A stretch of DNA of 64,000 nt from Symbiodinium natans (lineage: Eukaryota > Sar > Dinophyceae > Suessiales > Symbiodiniaceae): the NCBI GenBank assembly GCA_905221605.1, contig CAJNDS010002167.1, positions 505,849-569,848 of the forward strand, given 5' to 3'. The notes below the pieces were generated by a model, which worked only from the letters and a program-made list of their open reading frames with translations, did no database searches and had not been told where the DNA came from. This document shows, one piece after another, positions 43,006-53,768 of this stretch. Position 1 is the first letter of the stretch, and each line of letters starts with the position of its first letter. The position numbers and the translations under genes were made by a program.

Positions 43006-44787
43006 CTAATTACGGCCAGCCGGCAAGATATAGCCCGCCTGCACATACATCTCATACGAAGCCTTAAGCATTCTCTGCAGCACACGGGTGGGGGTATTCT
43101 GAACTGCAGTTCTGCGAGAGAGGCGCGAGGGGCGGCCAACGTAATCCTCGTCTTGCTGCACCCCCTGTACAAGGGGGTGCAGCGAGACGAGGTTCTTTTC
43201 AGATTGCTGCAGCAGCTGCACGAAGATGTGGTGCACCAAATGACACTTCGGTATGAGGCTCCAAAAATTGCGGTCGGTGTCGTACGACATCTTTGCCAAC
43301 AGGGAGTACCTCCTCAGGAATCTCATGCCGAGCTCCCCGATCGTTCGAGCAGTTTCAGGATCCAGAAACACAGAATCGTTTTCGTACATCGTTCTCATGC
43401 ACTGATTCATGTACGATGTGGCCTCGGCAGCCTTTTGCAACAAGGGGTCGTTGGACAAGTCCATCTTCGCAAACTTCTCTTCCAGGAATTCCATGAAATC
43501 GGTGGTTACCTGTCCCTTGTGCCATGAACCGTTGGGGAAGTCCCGACGGCTGTGCCAACCAATGAAGTCCTTGGTTAACTTGGGCTGATACGTAGCTGCT
43601 TTTCCAAAGGCCTTCCACTCAGCAGCCAGGGCTTCGAACCGAACATCCACATTACCCTCTTCGCAATCTGTCAGGGCAGCCAGGCACGAGGCGACGTGGG
43701 TTTTCCCAACCCCTAAGTGCCATGCGTGAAAGAGGTCGAAGGCGAACAGGCTCGCAGCCTTGCCCGTCTCATGGTCCAAACGGGACAAAGCAGGCGGAAC
43801 ATCCCAAGGTGTTTGCTGATGCATCGTGGGCAGCCAAGCAGGGCACTTGCTATGGATCTCCTCAAACGGTACGTTGATCTGCCCCGCTCTGCACAAATGG
43901 CAGATGCCTGCCGGTTCCTTTCTCTTCCTCTTCTTGTTTTGCACAGCCGCTTCGGCCGCTTCGGCCGACCCAGGATCCACACCAGACTTCGTCATGTTGT
44001 TGTACGACCGTTTCAAACGTCCGCATTTGTGCAAAAAACTCCAGTCGCCCACAACATTCAAAACTGCCATGAAGCCCTTGCGCCCAGTCTTTGTGTCGAC
44101 CACGCCCTGTGTGGACATGTGCAAGGCCTCGCTGGCAGCATGATCCAGAACCGCGTCAAACACAGCAGGGTCCGAATACATCAACTTCGGAAGCACAGCA
44201 TGACCAAAGCGGCTGCAAAACGAGTGGCCTACATAGTTGCACCGGAGTTTCCGGTACTTTCCAGGCCTGCGGTCAACTTTGTCTTTGTTGCGAGCAGCTT
44301 GGATTCCTTTGCCTATGCACGAGTGAAAGTTAGACACCAGGAACCCTTGACGTCTTCTTCCTCTTCCCTCGTCCCCATGGTACAGCATGGGGACCACTGC
44401 CTGTAGATCCAAACCAGATCTGTAAATAGGGTGGTTCGGGCAAACCTGCCGGTACTTCGACCAGAACTCCTGCAATATGGCTCGTTCTCGTTGATGGTTG
44501 GGAGCTTGAAGTCCAACTAGCGTGTGCCACAGATTGTGCTGCAAAAGATAAAGCGCCCAGTCTTGAAGGCGTAACACTTTAAAGCTTTGGGGGCCAACAG
44601 TCAGTGTGGTCAGCGGGATTGGTAAACTCAGTTTGAAATGCTTGGTGAGCAGGGTGTGCGTGTCTCGCTCGGAATTACTCAAGCTGCACTTTGCAAGTCG
44701 TGGTAAGCCGTGGCTCCTACCAACAGCCTCGAGGCCTATGTCCTCCACCATGTTGCGGGCCATCTTGACCACGCTCTTGCACGGGGC
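43006..44787 (-). CDS. Large exon of a lineage-expanded dinoflagellate protein family (transposon-derived?)
   Basis: An open frame of 593 codons to the stop, preceded by an AG acceptor at 44788-44789; the CA microsatellite upstream would then be intronic, and an N-terminal exon is likely missing. I recall similar proteins as a large uncharacterised family in Symbiodinium; this was not searched. Features: an N-terminal block ARNMVEDIGLEAVGRSHGL; TLLTKHFKLSLPIPL; a basic segment with two Cys (ICHLCRAGQ) before a PWDVPP motif; DLFHAWHLGVGKTHVASCL; KCHLVHHIFVQLLQQ, a Lys-His-His pattern seen in some transposase-like proteins; and a conserved-looking end EDYVGRPSRLSRRTAVQ. Nothing in it proves a catalytic site. 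A transposase origin is a guess; function unknown. Coding composition is uniform with no stop or frameshift, so it is probably functional or recent. Confidence 0.7.
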   Translation of the reverse strand, partial: APCKSVVKMARNMVEDIGLEAVGRSHGLPRLAKCSLSNSERDTHTLLTKHFKLSLPIPLTTLTVGPQSFKVLRLQDWALYLLQHNLWHTLVGLQAPNHQRERAILQEFWSKYRQVCPNHPIYRSGLDLQAVVPMLYHGDEGRGRRRQGFLVSNFHSCIGKGIQAARNKDKVDRRPGKYRKLRCNYVGHSFCSRFGHAVLPKLMYSDPAVFDAVLDHAASEALHMSTQGVVDTKTGRKGFMAVLNVVGDWSFLHKCGRLKRSYNNMTKSGVDPGSAEAAEAAVQNKKRKRKEPAGICHLCRAGQINVPFEEIHSKCPAWLPTMHQQTPWDVPPALSRLDHETGKAASLFAFDLFHAWHLGVGKTHVASCLAALTDCEEGNVDVRFEALAAEWKAFGKAATYQPKLTKDFIGWHSRRDFPNGSWHKGQVTTDFMEFLEEKFAKMDLSNDPLLQKAAEATSYMNQCMRTMYENDSVFLDPETARTIGELGMRFLRRYSLLAKMSYDTDRNFWSLIPKCHLVHHIFVQLLQQSEKNLVSLHPLVQGVQQDEDYVGRPSRLSRRTAVQNTPTRVLQRMLKASYEMYVQAGYILPAGRN

Positions 44788-44791
44788 CTGG

Positions 44792-44792
<1 letters not shown>

Positions 44793-44825
<33 letters not shown>
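44793..44825. repeat. (CA)n microsatellite
   Basis: About 15 CA units, immediately upstream of the acceptor of the 593-codon exon on the - strand. Confidence 0.95.
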
Positions 44826-44827
<2 letters not shown>

Positions 44828-44917
44828 ACACAAAAACACTAGCGCCACGCTTGCTCTGGAATGCTCATGAGCGCACGCACTGACGCCTATATCTCTTACC
44901 AGAGATTGCAGCGAGCG

Positions 44918-44923
<6 letters not shown>

Positions 44924-44953
<30 letters not shown>
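44924..44953. repeat. (GA)n microsatellite
   Basis: About 15 GA units. Confidence 0.95.
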
Positions 44954-44957
<4 letters not shown>

Positions 44958-45189
44958 ATCGATGATTGTTTTGCCTCCCCGCGGCAGTATTGCTAACATT
45001 GGACACACGCCTTGTCACTTAGGACTTAGGAGGGCGCTTGAACGTCCCACTTTCTTTCGGAGGATGCTTAAAGGATCTGTACACAACATATGTCATGAAG
45101 CTTCCGCTTCCACTCGAGGCATCCTGCACAGCATCACCTCCTCGAAGAATATTTCTGCAGCCAGGTCTGCCTGGGTTGGGTTGAGGGTT

Positions 45190-45720
45190 TTATGGGCGGG
45201 TTACAAGTTGACGACCATGGTCCATGGTACTATATAGGTTATTATGAAGACGGGGAGGGTGCACGCCAGGTGCAGACCAGGCACTTGTGAATTTATCGAT
45301 CAGAGCAGCTTCTAGCATTGCAGGTCCGAAAGGGTTCGTTGCAACGAACAGCACGACCATACAATCCCAGCAGTCATGGGGATCGTATTGGTAACCGTAT
45401 CGCCGGTTGGACCATCTCCAGACTGCATCATGGGTCCAACCGATTTTGAACACCATAGGTCCATGCTGCTGAAACAAAGCCTCGACGGTAGATGCTGCGT
45501 GAGCTAACACTCTTCCCGCATTCGGACTCGCAGGAAGCTGGTACTGGATACGCTCGGTGGCCTGGCGCTGAGTCACCTGTAGCGTGGGGCGTTGGTAATT
45601 CTTCTTCTCGTTTTCTGTGGCCAGCTTCCGCTTTTCGCCTCCCAGTCCACTTGTCTTCAGCCAGGGATACGGTTCATGCTTGTCCTGGGTTCCGGGGTTT
45701 TGGGAGCATACATGGAGCAA
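45190..45720 (-). CDS. GIY-YIG-like nuclease-fold exon
   Basis: The frame contains MVFKIGWTHDAVWRWSNRRY and, after 35 residues, GPAMLEAALIDKF. K-I-G-x-T followed by an Arg on the next helix and a Glu in a later helix is the layout of GIY-YIG/T5orf172-type domains. Dinoflagellates have, as I recall, many such proteins (unverified). The first 65 residues are Lys/Gln-rich and less ordered. The true exon probably ends near 45250-45285, since the last 20 residues lose family character; donors there are GT at 45282 and one near 45260. An exon-like piece DLAAEIFFEEVML lies at about 45172-45140 on the same strand, and phases would allow it to join the 593-codon exon at 44787, making one protein. That fusion is speculative. 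DNA cleavage is family knowledge, not shown here. Confidence 0.55.
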   Translation of the reverse strand: MLHVCSQNPGTQDKHEPYPWLKTSGLGGEKRKLATENEKKNYQRPTLQVTQRQATERIQYQLPASPNAGRVLAHAASTVEALFQQHGPMVFKIGWTHDAVWRWSNRRYGYQYDPHDCWDCMVVLFVATNPFGPAMLEAALIDKFTSAWSAPGVHPPRLHNNLYSTMDHGRQLVTRP

Positions 45721-46552
45721 AGCGAACTAAGCTCTTAATTTGGCAACAGCTGGAAAGCTTTGAATCATCATTAGCAGCTATGGTGTCGGACCGGTGGCAA
45801 GTAAAGAGTTCGAGCAGCTCTTGCTCGGCATCTTCTTCACTGAAGGTCATTACTGGTCATGGCGTGTGTCACTGAGCATCTGGTTGCTTTGAGCCCCCTA
45901 AACAGGATCGATGCCTTGCAACAGACAGCTATTAGTTTGGGTTTAGGGTTTGTAGGGTTTAAGGGGTTTATAGGGTATAGGCGTTTAGGGTTTATAGGGT
46001 TTAGGGAACGCTAAACCCTAAACTCTAAACTCTAAACCCTGTAAACCCTATAAACCCTATAGACCTTAAACCCTCTAGACAGTGCTGAGGATGGAGCTCC
46101 GGCTCCAATGTCCGCGGCCACGCCGCGGAGGGTCTTCCCAGCTGGGGCACCTGGCTGGGGTCACGTGGGTTTAAGGTAGATCGAGACCAATGCAGCTATG
46201 CTATGTAGAAATTAAAGCAAAGCAAAAAGTTCATGCATATAGTGTTTCGAGCGATGCTCCCCACAGCCTTTGCTTGCACCTGCTTGGTATGTGTATACAC
46301 ACACACACACCTTCTTTGGAACTTGGCTGGCCGGATTTCTTATCGAACAGGATGGTACGCAGGTGCCATAGGATTTCCACAAGAACGAGATTTTTAATAT
46401 AATGTAAGAACATCTGAAATCGAGGCCAGAAGTTCCAGATGACCCGTGTAGCGATGTACCACAGGATCCAGCCCATGACCCGCCATGAGTGCCATGGCAA
46501 TAGCTGGCTGAAAGGATGACGGCAAACACGAAAGGTTATGAAAAAAAAACTC

Positions 46553-46843
46553 CTATATTTGTTGAAGAGTGGATCCCCCACACAGCCAGCTCAGAAACAT
46601 TGTAGCCTGTGCAAAGGCTTCTGCCCGGAATCCAGGAATCCCAGCACACAGAGTGAGACGATCCTTAAGATCAGTTGGAAGCCCTTCGAGGAGGTCGCTT
46701 GGGTTTGACGCCGGTTTTCGGCGTGGCCTTCGTGGCAGGCTTCGGGGTCGCGGTTTTCTGTTCAGGCTGGCGCGCAGGCGTTGTCTTGTCGAAGAACTTC
46801 TTGTCATTCCTGCGAAAACGAAGAACTCCCTTTCATTAAGCAC
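46553..46843 (-). CDS. Possible Lys/Pro-rich terminal exon
   Basis: On the - strand an AG acceptor at about 46815 is followed by a frame reading NDKKFFDKTTPARQPEQKTA and then Lys/Pro/Thr-rich sequence to a TGA at about 46696. Another frame through the same bases is also open (Arg/Pro-rich). A GC donor at 47265 in the last exon of the 15-exon gene would join it in phase, so this may be an alternative C-terminus of that gene. Weak evidence. Confidence 0.3.
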   Translation of the reverse strand: MLNEREFFVFAGMTRSSSTRQRLRASLNRKPRPRSLPRRPRRKPASNPSDLLEGLPTDLKDRLTLCAGIPGFRAEAFAQATMFLSWLCGGSTLQQI

Positions 46844-46977
46844 TCTATATTGTTGAAGGCGAACCTGCAGTGTACAACATAGATTGATCGAGTCCTCACA
46901 CGCATCTCAACGGCTGTCGTTTTGGCAGTCCTTGTGGGGGGGAACCAGACAGCTACACTGTCATAATGCTAGCAGGC

Positions 46978-47124
46978 TACCACTTGGAGGTTCATGGTAC
47001 TTACTAACCAGGTACAACTGAACGTATAACTGTACTTATAATCATATTAGGGCACTTAAGGGGCTTATAAGGTGGGTGATAAGTACACTTATAATTGGTT
47101 AGCAAGTACCCTGAACCTCCAAGC
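46978..47124. mobile_element. MITE family M1, copy 3 (about 147 bp)
   Basis: Left end CACTTGGAGGTTCATGGTAC, right end the complement of GTACCCTGAACCTCCAAG, and the same inner inverted segments as the copy at 33555. The outermost bases differ from the other copies. It lies just downstream of the stop codon of the 15-exon gene. Confidence 0.85.
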
Positions 47125-47257
47125 AATATAGTGCCCACCTGTAGGTGGCATCTTTCATCCTCTTCTCAGCAAGATCGTAAAACCTGTTTCGGCGAAGACG
47201 AAGGCACAGCATATGGAAGAGCGCTGTTAACAGTGTGCCAATCAGACCCATGGCTGA

Positions 47258-48615
47258 TCAGGCGAGAAGCTCCTGCTTGAGGCCTTCAAGTTCGCCTTTC
47301 GTCTTGGCCTCAACGCACAACTCGTAGTGGTAATCGAGGGCCTGGATCTCCTTCTCCAGGTCAGCAATGGGCCTGGGTAGACATGTGGCGCACCAGAGGA
47401 AATTCGGCTTCAAAGGTTTGAAAGTTGACACAGCATCATCCTCTTTCCTGTGTTGCAGACTTGCTTGTCTCCTGGGCAGAGTAGTTCTTCCGCAGGTCGT
47501 TGACCAATCCCCGAAGTTTACCCGATCGCGTGTTCAGGGAGTCAATGTACTTGTTGAGTGCTTCCGCAGTCTGAACGAAACAGGGGTCACTACAACAAGC
47601 AACGCGGGGAACTGGGATTTGAGAGAAGAAAGCCCCAAAACCATGTATGAATCAGCAACTAGATAGTGCCTGGGTGAATTTCGCGTTCTTGGTGTCGTCC
47701 TCTGCCTTGTTTGCATCCTTCTTGTCTGCCAGCGCCCGCTGCTCCACCCCGCCCAGGTTCTTGCAGAAGTTCTCCGGCATCACCACCGGCCCGCCCTGCA
47801 GGTGTGAGACCATGGACTGGGTCACATAACAGTTTAGAGGTTGGGGGCGACATGACTTCATACCGCGCACATGCCTTGCTCTTCTCACGCTCGTGTGTTT
47901 CCTTTGACAAGGTTTCTTTGCGAACGCCGCGTTCCCTGATCTTCACCCAATATTCGAGGGCCCCATCGTAGAGATTGGACCTGCACATGTTCTTTTTCAG
48001 ACGCTTTCTATGACTTGTTTCCGCACGAGCAGAACCTATATTACACGACAGGCGCACCTGACATGGGTTTCTTTGTTGGCCATGCAGTGCTTGATGGCCC
48101 CGGCAATCTTCGTAGCTGACCACCCCAACTCATCTCTTAGTTCTTCTTCTGCAAACCACCCTTCTTCGACTGTCATGGAGTACTTCTCCTTCTTGACCAC
48201 TATCCTTTCCACCGTAGCGACAAATGCGTCCTAAGGGAAACTCACCCCGACAGGTTCAAGGCTGTTGTTCGCACGTGCACACACACACACATGCACACAC
48301 AGAGACACACACACACACCCACGCACACACACACACACACACAGACACACGTACACACACACACACACACACACACACAGAGACACCCACACACACACAA
48401 CCACGCAACCACACACACACAACCACACACGCACAACCACACACACACAACCACACACACACACAACCACGCACACACACACACACAACCACGCAACCAC
48501 ACACACAACCAGACACACACACAACCACAGACATACACACACACACACACACAACCCCACACACACACACACGCCCACACACACACACCACCCCACACAC
48601 ACACACACAGCCATG

Positions 48616-48677
<62 letters not shown>

Positions 48678-51600
48678 CACACACCCACACCCACACACAC
48701 ACACCCTAAACCCTATCAACCCTAAACCCTATAAACCCTAAACCCTATAAACTATATACTATAAACCCTATTAACCCTATAAGCCCTATAAACCCTATAA
48801 ACCCTAAACCCTATACACCCTAAACCCTATAAACCCCATAAATCCTAAACCCTAAACCGCGCACGCACGCACGATCGCAAACGCACACACACACACACAA
48901 ACACAAACAAGCAGCATCTGCATCAGAGCTTCACGCTCGAAGTTTGCATCTTTGAGCATCTGCGCCAGCTCGTCCTTGGCCTTCGTTCCGGAGTCCCAGT
49001 GCTTCTTTACAAAGTCCGGCACATTGAGATCGGTCCGCCGGATTTTGGGCTGGATCATGCGGCGAATCCTCGCCTTCGCAGCCAGCGCCAGCAACTCCTG
49101 TGTCTGCACGCGCAAAGTACTCACCTAAATACCAGCGACGAGCGAAACTAGCCGAGCGACTCCAACCCCCACCGACTCCACCCCACGACTGCTCGGAAGG
49201 TCTGTCCTGGCGTGTCTGCTGCCTGCGGGGCCGCTTTGCAAGAGGCTCAGAACTTGGACCTGCAGCCTGTGACTCTGAGCCATTCTCAGTTTCCACACGC
49301 TCCCTCTTAACCATAGGCAACTTGCTGGGCTCAGACCGGCATGGGGTTGCGAGAGGTCTCTGCTGACATGGCATGTCCTTGACCCCAGGTGCACCGTCCG
49401 TGCTCCCATCTGCGTTCTCTGGCTTCGCGCTCAGCATGTCACTCTGGGAGTGAAGGGATAAGAGCACACTCTTAAGCTGGCAATCCTCCATATCACTTTC
49501 ATCATCCTGATCGAGTTCTTTTGCACTCCATGTACACCGGCACATGTTGCTGCCGACACAACTGTAGAAATGTGCCGTCACGGCGCGACAAGCTGGCCTA
49601 TGCATAGCTCGCTAATTTCCTGCGGGGTAGCCTAAGTGGTCAGGCTCACATTACTCGACATAGAAAATGCGCATTGCCCAAAGAGCCCAATACCCTTTTT
49701 TTAGGGGGCCTATATATATTCCTCCTTCAATCCTAAAAAGAATCCCTAAACCCTAAACCCTATAAACCCTATAAACCCTAATGACCCTAAAAACCCTAAA
49801 CCCGAAACCCTACACTTCTCGGGATCCTGCTGGTGCCAGGAACGAGCCACCTCCACTCCCAGCTGCCCTGGCTGGGAAGGCCAGGCTATAAACCCTAAAC
49901 CCTAAACCCTATAAACCCTAAACCCTAAACCCTATAAACCCTATAAACCCTAAACCCTAAATATGATATTCCTTAATTAAGGGGTTTTGGGCTTTGGGTG
50001 TAGCTATATGATCTGTGCTAAGAATCATCTCGAGGCTCAGGAGACATGTCTTTAATTTGGGCTAGTAACTGGGAGGGTGACTGCCTCAGTGACATCAGAA
50101 GCCTCATAGACATCTGAGGTCGCGCAGGCATCGACCTCGTCAGGCTCGGCAGGGTTGATGGCCACCTTCCAATGACGACAAGTGTTTTACCGAGTTTTGT
50201 AGGGGTGTTGTTTGGGCTTGATCTGGGTTGCAGACCTACCTCGGAAGGTTCCGGCGTTGTCGCAGGCTTCGGGATAGCCAAGGTTTGTTCTCGGGCCTCG
50301 AGCTCCTGTGGGCAATAAATGGCTTTCAGGGCACAGGAACATTCTAAAACCCCACAAGAAAGGAACTCCTGGATCTCACGTCGAAGGCTCTCTTCTTCCG
50401 ACTCAAGATTCTGGAGTAGTTCTTTCGAAGCTTCCCGTTCCACATGGGCTATTCCATCCAAAAAAGTGCCACAGCTCCACTGCTTCGAGACGCACTGAGT
50501 CATGCTGGGCAACAGCTAGGCCAGGCGGTGGCCGTTAGCCGACACAAAAACGCTCGAAGCCATTCAGAACAGAGCAAGAGACAGTTGAAGTTGCAACATG
50601 CTTCTTCCGAGCATGAGAAATTCTTGAACCAAGTACAAGAAGTGATCGCGACCCGATACACGACATAGAAAACGCGCTATCTAGCTTTCGCGGCACCAGC
50701 AACTCAGATCGATAGCTTCCCCGGAACTCACCAAATTCAGCGACAGACGCTTCGAGCATCCTTCCGCTCCAGCAAAAGTGGTAAAATCCACTATATGCAG
50801 AAACCGGGTTTTCGGGCCAGAAACCCATAATTCAATTATGGGTTTCTACGGGTTAATTACGGGTTCCGTACGGGTTACGGACGGGTTGGGCGGGAGCCGG
50901 GTTTTTCGGGCATTTTGGGTTCGGATGGGTTAAATATGGGTTCCGGATGGGTTTTGGATGGGTAAAACCTGGTTCTTGGCACGTAAAACCCGGTTCTTCA
51001 GCACCCTGGAATGTCCCGGCTTCGTAAACACCGCTGAAAGCGAAAATTTATTAAAATGGCATAGTAGAACCTTTCTAGACCCAAAACCAAACACAAAACC
51101 CGTATAGTCCCCTATCCAACTAGCAGGAATTCCACGAAACCGGCACATATTCTTTGATCGAAAACTGGCTAGTCGAAGCCTTTAGGAAGGCTGAAAGGCA
51201 AAGATGTCGGCAAAACATCTCTCCACTGCAGACTAGGAAGGTTCAGACCCTCGCCGCCCCTTAAGTAGATGTAGACTTCGTTCAAGTCCGCAAAGTCAAA
51301 CAAGCCATCGTGCTGTCCATACTCCATGGACGTGAAGGTCTGGAGTGCCGGGGGCACACCATCTCCTGGAATAGCGGGGCGCCCAGAGGCTGTCTGCAGC
51401 AGGGAAGAAGATAGCTTCACGAGTTCTCGAGCGAATCTCTTCGGATACTCCCTAAGTTGCACACGTGTGCGTGTATCTCTAGAATGTGACAAATTCCATG
51501 ACTGCAAAACTGGGCGCCTCAAAGCAAATTGTAAACACATGTAAAGACATCATGCTGCGTGAGACCGTCCGAGTCACTGCGTTCGCTTTAAAGCCGGAGT

Positions 51601-52311
51601 GGCCGTCCAAGTTTCTTTACCCTGGCCATTGATTCCCCTCTTTGTCGTTTTGGGGCACGGTTGCTTCAGGTTCTTGCGCCACTCGGCGATGTGGAGTTTT
51701 CCTTTGGCCAGGCTGGACACGGCCTTGGAATTTGCCCAACAGTAGTGACGTTTTGGTGTGGGCCCATTGAAGTGGGACATCCACCAGGCAGCACGCGTAA
51801 CCTAAGTTAGGAAATTGCACTGTGATTTTGAGACTCTTGAAGGCCCGACTACCACGTACAAACTGGGGGTTTACAGAGGGTTTGTGTTATATATATAGGG
51901 TTTAGAAAGGGCTTTCTCTAAACCCTATACCCTATAGAAACCTTTGAAACCTATAAACCCCTACAAAGAAAGCAAATCAAAGGTGTTGGGCATGGCCACC
52001 CCTTCACACACAAGCCCACGCCCGCTGATGCTCACGATGCTTTTGTGCGCATGGGAGGGGGTCAGACCCAGGGTCGGGGGGGGTGGGGGCACCCAAACGA
52101 GTAATTTTTTTCGTTGGGGTTGTGTGAGGGGTGGGGGGTGGGGGGGGGGTGGGGGGGTGGGGGGGGGGGTGGGGGGGGGGGGGGTGGGGGTGGGGGTGGG
52201 GGGGGGGGGGAGTGGGGGGGGGGTGTGGGGGGGGGGTGGGTTGCATGGGGGGTGGGGGGCTGTGCTTCAAGCAAACCCAACAGAAAATTTGGGTTTGGTG
52301 GGGTGGGGGGT

Positions 52312-52347
<36 letters not shown>

Positions 52348-52558
52348 GGGGGGGGTGGGGGGGGGTGGTGGGGGGTGGGGGGGGGGGTGGGGGGGTGGGG
52401 GGGACCCTGGCCATCCCCAGGGTGCCAACCACACAAACCCGAAACTCTATTATTAACCCTATATGCAAATATACACCCTACACATATATATATATATATA
52501 TATATGTAAATATATATATATATACATATATGTGTTTACATGTATATATGTATATATG

Positions 52559-52615
<57 letters not shown>

Positions 52616-53605
52616 ATATATATATACATATGTGTATATGTATACATGTATTTCTGTATATATAAATACACACAAACTACATAAACCCAGACGTGGGAGG
52701 AACCAAAAAGTAGAGCCCCCAATTATTCCCCTACATAGTACTAATATTGGCTCATTCTTCGGAACGCTCAAGGGGACTCACTGTTTGGATCCTCCCTATA
52801 AACCCACGAAGCCCTATATACCATATGTGTAGGGTTTATAAGCTTCAGGGGGTTTATTGGGTTGTAGGCTATATATAGGGAGGGTTTGTAGGGTTTTTGG
52901 TCACTGTGTCTGAATCACGAGCCCGGAGCTGCCTGGCTGCCGGACACCGCGTAATGCGCACGCAGCATATCCCTAAATGAGGGATAGAACTCCAAACTGG
53001 AGCCGGAGGGTTGCTCCAGCATCCAAACCCCCCCGACGATCGTCGTGACATAGAGGAAAAGGATGGTTCTGGGCCACACATTGCAGGGAGGTTGGAAGAT
53101 TTAGACACACAAACAACGATGCGGGCAAACCTTGCTATGAACCCACTAATGACGACCAGACTCCGCTCTAGCAGCTTGTTAGCCTGGCGCACAGAGGCGT
53201 ATCCTATATGACCAAAGGTGCCGAGGCCGATCGGTTCGATGTCCCGCGGTTGATACCGCAGAAACTCGAACATTGAATCGCGTAAGTCGCGAATAGCTCG
53301 CCCTCCACGCCCCGTAGCAGGAAGTAGAGGCCAAGACTTAGATGAGAAGCTGCCAGCAGTGAACACACACACACAGCATGATCAGCTGTAGCAAGCCCCC
53401 AGTCAATGTCAAGAGACCAGAAACCAGCTGGACTGAGGAGGTCCATGTAGTTTGTCTTGTTTTTGGTTCCAGCCCGTCGGACTTTCCCATTCCTGTGAAA
53501 ACGCGAGTTGTGCAAAAGGTCGAAACAACCTGCCTTGCGGTGGTCCTGCCTCATGGCGTATGTAACATGGGCTCGTCCTCCATAAAATTCAAGGAACTGA
53601 AAGTC
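47258..53605 (-). CDS. 15-exon gene of an expanded dinoflagellate family (methyltransferase-like N-terminal block); one frameshift
   Basis: Exons (- strand): 53605-53425, 53349-53143, 53068-52948, 51801-51578, 51451-51217, about 50482-50351, 50305-50240, 50165-50070, 49506-49177, 49097-48909, 48230-48058, 47980-47857, 47816-47670 (GC donor), 47570-47461, 47372-47258 (TGA). All junctions keep phase except inside exon 2. About 816 residues plus an unknown N-terminus. Landmarks: [15 protein letters not shown] and MDLLSPAG (a Rossmann/SAM-methyltransferase-like first motif), [66 protein letters not shown], an acidic/basic linker, [43 protein letters not shown], and a coiled-coil end. I remember this motif order from a very large Symbiodinium family of unknown function. 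Codon phase across [18 protein letters not shown] requires one extra base near 53213-53216, so this copy is a pseudogene or the assembly lost a T. Confidence 0.7.
48277..48705. repeat. (CA)n-rich microsatellite block, about 430 bp
   Basis: Long impure CA repeat (CACACA with CAACCA and CACGCA interruptions), inside the 48231-48908 intron of the 15-exon gene. The Cys/Val and His/Thr frames here are artefacts. Confidence 0.95.
48706..48860. repeat. CCCTATAAACCCTAAA hybrid repeat
   Basis: Units alternate CCCTAAA and CCCTATAAA. This form dominates in the 43-58 kb region and differs from the pure CCCTAAA arrays of 1-41 kb. Confidence 0.9.
49741..49969. repeat. CCCTAAA/CCCTATAAA arrays in an intron
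   Basis: Two hybrid arrays (49741-49812 and 49887-49960) separated by a GC-rich segment, inside the intron 49507-50069 of the 15-exon gene. Confidence 0.85.
50790..51010. repeat. Degenerate ACGGGTT/CGGATGGGTT repeat with palindrome
   Basis: GAAACCCATAATT/AATTATGGGTTTC forms a perfect hairpin at 50820-50846. It is followed by about 10 irregular GGGTT-containing units (TACGGGTTACGGACGGGTTG). Related AACCGGGTTCTTG-like words recur at about 42770-42800 and 59010-59065. It lies in the intron between exons 51217 and 50482. Confidence 0.7.
52080..52404. repeat. G-rich GGGGGTGGGG tract, about 320 bp
   Basis: Long G tract with periodic T, interrupted at 52261-52297. It lies in the 1,146-bp intron 51802-52947 of the 15-exon gene, on the strand opposite to the gene. 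Strong G-quadruplex potential. Confidence 0.9.
52482..52672. repeat. (TA)n-rich block
   Basis: Impure TATATA/CATATA repeat of about 190 bases in the same intron. The Tyr/Ile-rich frames are artefacts. Confidence 0.95.
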
Positions 53606-53660
53606 CTGCACAGGCACGTGGCGCTGCCGGGCTGCTGGATGGCTTCCGTTTTCGGAGGAG

Positions 53661-53768
53661 AACCCTAAACCCTAAACCCTAAACCCTATAAACCCTATAA
53701 ACCCTAAAAACCCTATAAACCCTATAAACCCTATAAACCCTATAAACCCTAAACCCTAAACCCTAAGG
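53661..53768. repeat. CCCTATAAA/CCCTAAA hybrid array
   Basis: About 13 units, just upstream (- strand sense) of the first recognised exon of the 15-exon gene. Confidence 0.9.

Noticed and set aside
48224-48741. Six overlapping frames of 144-162 residues (His/Thr or Cys/Val repeats)
   Set aside because: They are translations of the CA microsatellite, which lies in an intron of the 15-exon gene.
51944-52832. 233- and 187-residue Gly- or Pro-rich frames running into Tyr/Ile repeats
   Set aside because: They cross a G tract and a TA microsatellite inside an intron on the opposite strand.
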